The notes under the pieces: generated by a model
What the model saw: only the letters and a program-made list of their open reading frames with translations
The model's database searches: none
Told to the model about the DNA's origin: nothing
Position numbers and translations under genes: made by a program
NCBI GenBank assembly: GCA_027487195.1
Contig: JAIYEB010000180.1
Span: 1-14,592 of the forward strand
Source of the DNA: Hyphomicrobiales bacterium
GTDB lineage: Bacteria; Pseudomonadota; Alphaproteobacteria; Rhizobiales; UBA4765
Reading direction: 5' to 3'
Length of the DNA: 14,592 nucleotides
Part shown: positions 7,337 through 13,596 of the stretch, piece by piece
Layout: each line of letters starts with the position of its first letter
Position numbering within the stretch: position 1 is the first letter of the stretch

Positions 7337-8293
7337 ATGCCGGCGGCTATTGCGCGCGCCGGCGTCACGTTCTTCGCGACATTGCTGATCGCGAGCCTGG
7401 TCGTATTCCTCGTTCTGAACGTGCTGCCGGGGGATCCTGCGGCCATTGTGCTGGGCATGGGCGCGCAGCCCGAGACAATTGCAGCGCTCCGTAGCCAGAT
7501 GGGCCTCGATCGACCTGCGCCCGAGCGATACCTCGTCTGGGTCATCGGGCTCATGCAGGGGGACTTCGGCTACAGCCACACCTATGCCATTCCCGTCAGC
7601 GAGTTGATTTCGCAACGCATCGTGCTCAGCGCCCCCCTGGCCTTGATGGCGATTGCGCTCTCCACGCTGATTGCGATCCCAGCCGGTGTCTATGCTGCCG
7701 CACGACGCGGCAAGATCGCTGATCTCATTGTTTCGCTCAGCGCGCAGATCGGCGTTGCCATTCCGAACTTCTGGTTTGCCATGCTGCTGATCCTGCTGTT
7801 CTCGCTCTGGCTTGGGTGGTTTCCCGCTGGCGGGTTTCCCGGCTGGGAGGCAGGCCTCTGGCCGGGCATTCGTTCGCTTCTCCTGCCCGCCATTGCCCTC
7901 GCGCTGCCTCAGGCGGCCATCTTGTCGCGAGTGACACGCTCGGCGATGCTCGAAACGCTCAACGAGGATCATGTGCGCACGGCAAGAGCCAAGGGCCTCA
8001 GCGAGGGCGCGGTTCTCTGGCGCCATGCGCTTCGTAATGCCTTGATCCCGGTTGTGACCATCCTTGGTCTGCAGCTGTCGTTCCTGCTGGCTGGAACGAT
8101 CATCATCGAACAGGCCTGCAACCTTCCGGGTCTCGGCCGCCTGTTGTTTCAGGCGATTGCCCAGCGCGATCTCGTGACGGTCCAGAGCGTGGTGATGCTG
8201 CTCGTCGCTGTCGTCGTGCTGGTGAACTTCCTGGTCGACCTCCTCTATCTCTCCATCGATCCGCGCCTGAGGGGGGCTGGACATGGCGCCTGA
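7337..8293 (+). CDS. ABC transporter inner-membrane permease, DppB-type
   Basis: A 318-residue permease of the dipeptide/oligopeptide (DppB) family in the inner membrane. Seen: first membrane segment (about 8-30) ending in the family motif NVLPGDPA, a periplasmic stretch with GLDRPAPERYLVWV and GDFGYS, further hydrophobic segments near 96-120, 142-160, 178-195, 236-256 and 284-305, and the cytoplasmic EAA loop (about 209-232, DHVRTARAKGLSE...RHALRNALIP) that docks on the ATPase. GAGG at 7326-7329 is the likely Shine-Dalgarno, seven bases before the ATG, but it falls within a potential hairpin. Its last 11 bases overlap the start of the next permease gene, implying translational coupling. It forms a heterodimeric pore with that protein. 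Confidence 0.9.
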   Translation: MPAAIARAGVTFFATLLIASLVVFLVLNVLPGDPAAIVLGMGAQPETIAALRSQMGLDRPAPERYLVWVIGLMQGDFGYSHTYAIPVSELISQRIVLSAPLALMAIALSTLIAIPAGVYAAARRGKIADLIVSLSAQIGVAIPNFWFAMLLILLFSLWLGWFPAGGFPGWEAGLWPGIRSLLLPAIALALPQAAILSRVTRSAMLETLNEDHVRTARAKGLSEGAVLWRHALRNALIPVVTILGLQLSFLLAGTIIIEQACNLPGLGRLLFQAIAQRDLVTVQSVVMLLVAVVVLVNFLVDLLYLSIDPRLRGAGHGA

Positions 8294-9146
8294 AGCACAG
8301 GTCGCAGCGCCGGGGCTGTTCTCGCGCCGGTTGATCACGCCGGCCCTTATCGCGGGTGCAGCGATCACGGCGGTGTTCGTGCTTGCAGGCCTGATTGCGC
8401 TGGTCTGGACGCCTCATGATCCAGCCGCGATTGTGATCACCAGTCGCCTGCAGGGCATGTCGGCAACCCATTGGCTCGGAACGGATCATTTCGGGCGCGA
8501 CATTGCCTCGATGTTGCTGAAGGGAACGCATAACTCCGTCATCGTTGCCCTTGTCGCTGTCGGCATAGGGATTGGGATAGGGGTGCCGCTTGGATTGCTT
8601 GCGGCGGTTCGTGGCGGACTTGTTGACGCCGTCATCATGCGCGCCAACGACATCACCTTCGCCTTTCCGGCCATCCTGTCGGCCGTCATGATCACGGCGA
8701 TCTACGGGCCTGGTGCGGTCAACGCGATGATTGCGATCGGCATCTTCAATGTGCCGGTTTTTGCGCGTCTCGCGCGGGGTGCTGCCATGGTCGCGTGGCG
8801 TCGGGAGTATGTTCTTGCGGCCCGAGCGCTCGGGCGTTCGCGAATCGCTATCTCAATTGTTCACATATTGCCGAACATCGCCTCGGTTCTGATCGTGCAG
8901 GCGACGATCCAATTTGCACTAGCAATCCTTGCGGAGGCTGGTTTGTCCTACGTAGGACTTGGTACAAGACCGCCGACTCCATCGTGGGGCCGCATGTTGG
9001 CTGAAGCACAGACAATGGTATTTCTTGCGCCGCAATTGGTTCTTTACCCCGGATTAACCATTGCTTTTGCTGTCTTGGGACTCAATTTGCTTGGCGATGG
9101 CCTGCGTGACGCTCTCGACCCGCGACTTTCACGCTCCCTGCGATAG
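8283..9146 (+). CDS. ABC transporter inner-membrane permease, DppC-type
   Basis: A 287-residue permease of the DppC family, partner of the upstream DppB-type protein. Seen: N-terminal membrane segment (about 20-42), the family motif GTDHFGRD (66-73), membrane segments near 86-108, 128-160 and 200-220, and the ATPase-docking EAA loop (about 175-198, REYVLAARALGRSR...HILPN), then LAEAGLSYVGLG and the C-terminal GDGLRDALDPRL. Start overlaps the preceding gene by 11 bases. No DppD/DppF ATPase gene follows; the ATPases must come from elsewhere. From about 8900 to 9085 codon use shifts to gta, gga, aca, aga, tta and ttg, with 47% GC at 9001-9060 against 63% at 8641-8700, while the protein stays family-like. 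Confidence 0.9.
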   Translation: MAPEAQVAAPGLFSRRLITPALIAGAAITAVFVLAGLIALVWTPHDPAAIVITSRLQGMSATHWLGTDHFGRDIASMLLKGTHNSVIVALVAVGIGIGIGVPLGLLAAVRGGLVDAVIMRANDITFAFPAILSAVMITAIYGPGAVNAMIAIGIFNVPVFARLARGAAMVAWRREYVLAARALGRSRIAISIVHILPNIASVLIVQATIQFALAILAEAGLSYVGLGTRPPTPSWGRMLAEAQTMVFLAPQLVLYPGLTIAFAVLGLNLLGDGLRDALDPRLSRSLR

Positions 9147-9181
9147 GCTCACTTAGTCGAACGTAGAAAGTCTAACTGGTC

Positions 9182-9193
9182 GAAACTGGTTTC
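9182..9193. repeat. Short inverted repeat upstream of small helical-protein gene
   Basis: GAAAC-TG-GTTTC lies in the 102-base gap between the second permease gene and the small gene starting at 9249. It could be an operator or a weak hairpin; it is short enough to occur by chance. No strong promoter hexamers were recognised next to it. Confidence 0.2.
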
Positions 9194-9248
9194 AAGGCGT
9201 ACTGTTTCACTTGTAACTTTTAGTCCCCCGCCGACCAAGGAGAGCCGA

Positions 9249-9590
9249 ATGGGCTTCGCCAAACATATGGTCGTGCCTGACCTTGATCTCGACTTGGCAA
9301 TCGACGATTTCCGTCACCACGATGCGATGGCCCTCACGGGCATCCTCGCTATTCGCTCTGGGCTCAGCGTTCCACTGGTGGAGCGTGTGCTGACGGGGGA
9401 AGACGACAAGCCATGCGCACTGATTGCGCGCGCCGCAGACCTTGGCTGGGATGAATACCAGACGGTGGTTTTCGAGCGCGCCCGGAAAATGGGTCGCAAG
9501 GCGGGTTCAATCGCGTCTGCCTTGAAGATCTATCGCGATACATCGCGCGAGCGTGCCCTTGACCTTCTGGGAACGCTGAGCGCCAACTGA
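9249..9590 (+). CDS. Small helical protein of unknown function (possible DUF2336-like C-terminal segment)
   Basis: A 113-residue soluble protein without signal peptide or membrane segment. A strong AAGGAG lies eight bases before the ATG, supporting real translation. The region SGLSVPLVERVLTG (37-50) followed by ALIARAADLGWDEYQTVVFERAR (57-79) looks like a helical repeat unit and reminds me of the C-terminal part of alphaproteobacterial DUF2336 proteins, which are normally about three times longer; this is tentative. The N-terminus is acidic (DLDLDLAIDD), the middle basic. It converges on ctrA across a shared terminator. Its GC and codon use look like the chromosomal core and not the AT-richer stretch just upstream. 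Function is not known to me. Confidence 0.75.
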   Translation: MGFAKHMVVPDLDLDLAIDDFRHHDAMALTGILAIRSGLSVPLVERVLTGEDDKPCALIARAADLGWDEYQTVVFERARKMGRKAGSIASALKIYRDTSRERALDLLGTLSAN

Positions 9591-9616
9591 CTTTCCAAAC
9601 CCAAGGCACAAACACA

Positions 9617-9642
9617 AAAAACCCCGCGAAAGCGGGGTTTTT
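9617..9642. terminator. Bidirectional rho-independent terminator
   Basis: The stem CCCCGC/GCGGGG (9622-9627 with 9632-9637) closes a GAAA tetraloop and is flanked by A5 on the left and T5 on the right, so either strand yields a GC hairpin followed by a U-run. It lies between the convergent ends of the small gene (9590) and ctrA (9668) and should stop transcription from both sides. Confidence 0.92.
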
Positions 9643-9667
9643 CGTTGGAAGCTGTGGAATTGAAGCC

Positions 9668-10363
9668 CTAGGCGGCCGCTTCATCCATGGCCGAGGGCTC
9701 GCGCAGCACGTAGCCGCGACCCCAGACCGTCTCGATGTAGTTCTTGCCGGTTGCAGCAGCGAGCTTCTTGCGCAGCTTGCAGATGAACACGTCGATGATC
9801 TTGAGTTCCGGCTCGTCCATGCCACCGTAGAGGTGGTTGAGGAACATTTCCTTCGTGAGCGTCGTGCCTTTGCGAAGCGCAAGAAGCTCGAGCATCTGAT
9901 ACTCTTTGCCGGTGAGGTGCACGCGCTGGCTGGCAACTTCGACGGTCTTCGTGTCGAGGTTGACGGTCAGATCGCCGGTGTTGATGACCGACTGCGCATG
10001 GCCCTTTGAGCGACGCACAATGGCGTGGATCCGGGCGACCATCTCGTCCTTGTGGAACGGCTTGGTCATGTAGTCGTCGGCGCCAAACCCAAGACCGCGC
10101 ACCTTGTCCTCGATGCCGGCCATGCCGGACAGGATCAGGATCGGCGTTTTCACTTTGGAAACACGCAAGCTCCTCAGAACCTCGTAGCCCGACATGTCGG
10201 GAAGGTTCAGATCCAGCAGGATGATGTCGTAGTCGTAGAGCTTGCCGAGGTCGACGCCCTCTTCACCGAGGTCGGTGGTGTATATGTTGAAGCCTTCCGA
10301 CTTGAGCATCAATTCGATGCTCTGGGCGGTTGCGCTATCGTCTTCGATCAGAAGGACTCGCAT
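9668..10363 (-). CDS. ctrA: Cell-cycle response regulator CtrA
   Basis: CtrA is the OmpR-family master regulator of alphaproteobacterial cell cycle and motility, binding TTAA-N7-TTAA sites when phosphorylated. The 231-residue length from Met at 10363 equals the classical CtrA. Receiver domain: acidic pocket E8-D9-D10, phospho-acceptor D51 in LLDLNLPDMSG, S79, and K101 in YMTKPF. The C-terminal winged-helix domain (about 125-225) has LTGKEYQMLELLALRKG, the recognition-helix area IIDVFICKLRKKL and WGRGYVLREP. A longer reading frame runs upstream to a GTG at 10459, but the extra 32 residues are not CtrA-like and GGAGAGG precedes the internal ATG, which I chose. It is divergent from the flagellar gene fliI, and the shared upstream region carries GANTC sites, consistent with methylation-timed transcription. 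Confidence 0.97.
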   Translation of the reverse strand: MRVLLIEDDSATAQSIELMLKSEGFNIYTTDLGEEGVDLGKLYDYDIILLDLNLPDMSGYEVLRSLRVSKVKTPILILSGMAGIEDKVRGLGFGADDYMTKPFHKDEMVARIHAIVRRSKGHAQSVINTGDLTVNLDTKTVEVASQRVHLTGKEYQMLELLALRKGTTLTKEMFLNHLYGGMDEPELKIIDVFICKLRKKLAAATGKNYIETVWGRGYVLREPSAMDEAAA

Positions 10364-10736
10364 CCTGTCCTCTCCGGTCCTGTCAATGCGCCTGCCCTTG
10401 GCCGTTCTGGCTGTTGGGGTTGGGCGCTCAGCAATGTCGACGCAAACGCTACGTGACACTGGTTAACAAAAGGTGATTCATGCTGACAAGGGCAAATGCA
10501 CAATTTGGCCTCTTTTCGCCGTAAATTATTGAATCAAATGAGGAAAGTGTGGTGAAAATTCTTTATACATTACTTTAAGAACGCGCCCCAATTGATTCAA
10601 ACGACTCATAGACCTTCCGCTTATTCCGCATGCGCGCGGCACCCATACGCAGTTTCCTGTAAACGGCCCTCACGCAGGCGCAAACTGTCGGTTAGAGTTA
10701 AACAAGACGTTAACGACAGCGAATCACCCGATAGCC
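10364..10736. promoter_or_regulatory. Divergent ctrA/fliI control region with clustered GANTC sites
   Basis: This 373-base gene-free region is AT-richer than its surroundings. It contains five GANTC motifs: 10475-10479, 10531-10535, 10594-10598, 10603-10607 and 10721-10725. GANTC is the target of the alphaproteobacterial cell-cycle methylase CcrM, known to influence ctrA transcription in Caulobacter and relatives. A TTAACC half-site on the minus strand (10461-10466) lies on the ctrA side and could allow CtrA autoregulation. Sigma-factor hexamers could not be assigned with confidence. No small gene was convincing here. Confidence 0.65.
10699..10713 (+). promoter_or_regulatory. Candidate CtrA box upstream of fliI
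   Basis: TAAA-N7-TTAA matches the CtrA consensus TTAA-N7-TTAA at seven of eight positions and is followed by C. It ends 23 bases before the fliI start. An overlapping TTAA at 10698-10701 gives an N8 spacing, so register is uncertain. A GANTC site lies eight bases downstream. Confidence 0.4.
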
Positions 10737-12077
10737 ATGCGCCTCACCGCACTCGCCGACGCACTTGCAGGTATCAAGGACGTGGAAATCCACGGCCGTG
10801 TCGCTGCCGTTCAAGGCTTGATGGTGGAGGTCGCTGGCCCTGTGGCCGCCCTTTCGGTCGGTGCGCGCCTGATCGTGGAAGCTGCCAGCGGGCGCGCAAT
10901 ACCGATCGAGGTTGTGGGATTTCGTTCCGAGCGCGCGCTGTGCATGCCGTTCGGGCCCTTGGAAGGCGTGCGTCTTGGCTGCAAGGCGGTTCTGCTTGTC
11001 GATGAAGCGACCGTAAGCCCGGGCCCAGGCTGGCTTGGCCGTGTGATCGATGCCATGGGGCGGCCTATCGACGGCAAGGGGCCATTGCCGGACGGTCCGC
11101 GCAAGGCGTCTTTGAAGAATGCGCCGCCACCTGCCCATGCGCGCATGCGGGTGGGCGCACCGCTGGATCTGGGTGTGCGTGCGCTTGACGCCTTTCTGAC
11201 GCTCTGCCGTGGCCAGCGCATGGGCATCTTTGCAGGCTCCGGTGTTGGCAAGTCGGTTCTGCTGTCCATGCTGGCCCGCAATTACACCGAAGGCGTCGCC
11301 GTCATTGGCCTGATCGGCGAGCGGGGCCGGGAGGTGCAGGAGTTCCTTGAGGATGATCTTGGCGCAGAGGGGCTTGCGCGGTCGGTTGTCGTCGTCGCGA
11401 CATCCGATGAGCCGGCCCTGGTGCGCAGGCAGTCGGCCTATCTGACCCTGGCGATTGCCGAAGGCTTTCGCGATCAAGGCACCGACGTCTTGTGCATGAT
11501 GGATTCGGTCACGCGCTTTGCCATGGCGCAGCGTGAGATCGGGCTTTCAACCGGCGAGCCGCCAACAACCAAGGGCTACACACCCACTGTCTTCTCGGAA
11601 CTGCCGCGCTTGCTGGAGCGGGCGGGGCCGGGTGTTGCAGGCGCCGGAGCGATCACGGGCCTGTTTACGGTGCTTGTTGATGGCGATGACATGAACGAGC
11701 CCGTCGCCGATGCGGTCCGTGGAATCCTTGATGGGCACGTCGTGATGGAAAGAGCGATTGCGCAGCGAGGAAGATATCCGGCGATAAACATTTTGAAATC
11801 TGTTTCCCGTACGATGCCAAAGTGTGTGGAGCCAGAAGTCCTGCCGTACATAACTCGTGCGCGCGAACTCATGGCCACCTACGCGGATATGGAAGAGCTG
11901 ATCCGTCTCGGAGCTTACCGTCCCGGCACCAGTCCGGAGGTTGACGAGGCGATCCGCTACCATCCCGCGTTGGAGGGCTTTCTGACTCAGGGAAAGGGAG
12001 ACTGCGTGAGCCGGATGGACGCCATCCTCAGGCTTGCCGGGCTTCTGGACGGGCAAGGCCCGACAGGTGTGGAGTAA
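10737..12077 (+). CDS. fliI: Flagellar export ATPase FliI
   Basis: FliI is the cytoplasmic hexameric ATPase that helps deliver flagellar rod, hook and filament subunits to the export gate. The 446-residue length fits. Seen: N-terminal beta-barrel domain (about 17-90), Walker A AGSGVGKS (166-173), the catalytic glutamate region GERGREV (194-200), Walker B VLCMMD (251-256) followed by SVTRFAMAQREIGL, and GEPPTTKGYTPTVFSELPRLLERAG (273-297), all typical of FliI over F1-ATPase beta. The ATG at 10737 has no clear Shine-Dalgarno, which together with a nearby candidate CtrA box suggests a short or absent leader. fliJ follows in the same direction. Codons around 11765-11860 (cga, gga, aga, ata, ttg, tct) are unlike the rest of the gene although the protein there is well conserved. 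Confidence 0.96.
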   Translation: MRLTALADALAGIKDVEIHGRVAAVQGLMVEVAGPVAALSVGARLIVEAASGRAIPIEVVGFRSERALCMPFGPLEGVRLGCKAVLLVDEATVSPGPGWLGRVIDAMGRPIDGKGPLPDGPRKASLKNAPPPAHARMRVGAPLDLGVRALDAFLTLCRGQRMGIFAGSGVGKSVLLSMLARNYTEGVAVIGLIGERGREVQEFLEDDLGAEGLARSVVVVATSDEPALVRRQSAYLTLAIAEGFRDQGTDVLCMMDSVTRFAMAQREIGLSTGEPPTTKGYTPTVFSELPRLLERAGPGVAGAGAITGLFTVLVDGDDMNEPVADAVRGILDGHVVMERAIAQRGRYPAINILKSVSRTMPKCVEPEVLPYITRARELMATYADMEELIRLGAYRPGTSPEVDEAIRYHPALEGFLTQGKGDCVSRMDAILRLAGLLDGQGPTGVE

Positions 12078-12083
12078 CGAGTG

Positions 12084-12494
12084 ATGAAGTCGCGTGAGAC
12101 ACTAATTCGCCTGAAGCGCTTTCAGGTTGACGACAAGCGCCGCCAGGTGACCCAGCTCGAGACCATGATCGCCGAGTTCGAGCGCATGGCGAGCGAACTC
12201 GACACCCAGGTTGCAGCCGAGCAGAACCGCTCGGGCATCCATGACATCAACCATTTTGCCTACCCGACCTTCGCAAAGGCTGCGATGACACGGCGCGATA
12301 ATCTGCGCACGTCCGTCGATGGGCTGAAGGCACAGCTGGCCGATGCGCGCGAAGCGCTCGCTGGCGCCTTCGAAGAGCTGAAGAAGGTTGAGCTCATCGA
12401 TGAGCGCGACAAGGAAGCGGAAAAGTCCGTGGTCGCCCAGCGCGAACAGGCGGAAATGGACCGTATCGCTGCGGGTCGTATTTCAGCCCGCTAG
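12084..12494 (+). CDS. fliJ: Flagellar export chaperone FliJ
   Basis: FliJ is the coiled-coil stalk protein that joins the FliI hexamer to the FlhA export gate. The 136-residue product is charged, lacks a signal peptide, and is predicted to be an antiparallel helical pair: first helix about 4-45 (RETLIRLKRFQVDDKRRQV then QLETMIAEFERM) and second about 65-132. I chose ATG at 12084 because MKSRETLIRLKRFQ is the usual alphaproteobacterial start as I recall it; GTG one codon earlier (12081) is in frame and also served by GGAG at 12071-12074. The six-base gap from the fliI stop implies co-transcription and translational coupling. Identity rests on position and coiled-coil character plus that N-terminus, since FliJ sequences diverge. 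Confidence 0.9.
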   Translation: MKSRETLIRLKRFQVDDKRRQVTQLETMIAEFERMASELDTQVAAEQNRSGIHDINHFAYPTFAKAAMTRRDNLRTSVDGLKAQLADAREALAGAFEELKKVELIDERDKEAEKSVVAQREQAEMDRIAAGRISAR

Positions 12495-12725
12495 CGGTTT
12501 CAGAGCGCGAAGACGTTTGTTATGCGGCGGGCTTGTGAGGGCCTGCCGTTTTGCGCGTTGTCTGTCACGTTTCTCTCCTACAAGCGCCCTGTGCCGGCCT
12601 GACGCCTTAACTGCGGCCTGCCGGTCCAGCATCTGAACCCGTGTCCTCGAAGCGCATGTGAATCGCCGGCTCGACCTCTCAGGCAGCCAGTGGCGCCAAC
12701 AGGCAAAGCATGTAGTGATGCATGA
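12495..12725. other. Gap between fliJ and the methyltransferase gene
   Basis: These 231 bases hold no supported gene, clear terminator or strong promoter. GGCCTGCCG occurs twice as a direct repeat (about 12540 and 12615) and a single TTAA is at 12607-12610. The methyltransferase may rely on read-through from fliIJ or on an unrecognised promoter here. Confidence 0.4.
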
Positions 12726-13595
12726 ATGTCGTCAGATTTGCCCAGCAGCATCAGATTGAATGAGCCGCAACCGGGCCTGTTTCAGCGCGCAACGCGTGCT
12801 CTGTCTCAGCGCTCCTACCCACTGCTGCACCTCGCATGCGAAGTCATGGACCATTCAGGACATCGCTCTATTGCGTTCGAACATTTCTATGGCCTGATCA
12901 GGTCTGATCTGACGGCTCGAATCCTGGTCCAGACAGGCGGTTGCGTGCAGTCGGGTCCCTTTATGGGAATGACGCTGACACAGCCAACCTTTTGGGGTGA
13001 TGGGGACATAGGCTCGTTTGTGGTTGGGCTGTATGAGCAAGAACTGCATCAAGCGCTGCGGGGGATCATGTCTTCCGGCGTCAACAAGGTGCTGAATGTT
13101 GGGTGCGCAGGTGGGCTCTATGCTGTGGGTCTCGCGCGTTGTTTGCCCGATGCCCAGGTAGAGGCCTTTGATATCGCGCTTGATGCGGGACCCTTCGTTG
13201 ACGCGCTGGCGGCGGCAAATGGGGTCGGGGATCGTGTGCAGTTCAGAGGTGGCTGTGATCCCGGGATTCTGGCTGCAGCCGTTCAGAAATCGCCGGCCTT
13301 CATCCTTATGGACTGCGAAGGGTATGAGCTTGAGCTGGTCGATCCGTTGCGCGTGCCAGGTCTTCGCGAATGCACCATGATCATCGAAACACACCAGGTC
13401 GATGGGGTGTCAACGGAAGGCCTCTTGCTTGAGCGCCTCAGACCAACGCACGAAATTCAGATTGTTTCGCAAGGTCCGAGAAATCCGCATTGCGAGCCAA
13501 CGCTGCGCGGTTTCAGCAATCTTGAGCAATGGCTCGTCGTCAATGAAAACCGCCAGTACGAGCAGACGTGGCTCATCTGCCGGCCTCATTCATAA
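12726..13595 (+). CDS. FkbM-like class I SAM-dependent methyltransferase
   Basis: A 289-residue soluble protein with a Rossmann-type methyltransferase domain: motif I VLNVGCAGG (122-130; the usual Asp is Asn), an acidic SAM-ribose residue candidate D149 in VEAFD, and FILMDCEGYELELVDP (192-207), which closely matches the FkbM signature DxEGxE (D196, E198). The first 115 residues are a less conserved cap. FkbM proteins usually O-methylate sugars or other small acceptors; here the target could be a flagellin or surface glycan, by position only. It sits 231 bases after fliJ and ends one base before the stop of convergent flhA. Local GC is lower than the flagellar genes (45% at 12841-12900), hinting at acquisition. 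No good Shine-Dalgarno is seen before the ATG. Confidence 0.8.
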   Translation: MSSDLPSSIRLNEPQPGLFQRATRALSQRSYPLLHLACEVMDHSGHRSIAFEHFYGLIRSDLTARILVQTGGCVQSGPFMGMTLTQPTFWGDGDIGSFVVGLYEQELHQALRGIMSSGVNKVLNVGCAGGLYAVGLARCLPDAQVEAFDIALDAGPFVDALAAANGVGDRVQFRGGCDPGILAAAVQKSPAFILMDCEGYELELVDPLRVPGLRECTMIIETHQVDGVSTEGLLLERLRPTHEIQIVSQGPRNPHCEPTLRGFSNLEQWLVVNENRQYEQTWLICRPHS

Positions 13596-13596
13596 G

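Noticed and set aside
7100..8368. Long 422-residue open frame antisense to the binding-protein end and first permease
   Set aside because: It lies opposite clear permease coding sequence, is full of Arg/Gln/Glu/His, and shows no family motif; a shadow of GC-rich codon structure.
10364..10459. In-frame upstream extension of ctrA to a GTG (32 extra residues)
   Set aside because: The extra residues do not resemble CtrA, the ATG at 10363 has a good Shine-Dalgarno, and it yields the standard 231-residue protein.
10698..10713. TTAA-N8-TTAA as a perfect CtrA box
   Set aside because: Spacing is eight, not seven; the one-mismatch N7 register was listed instead.
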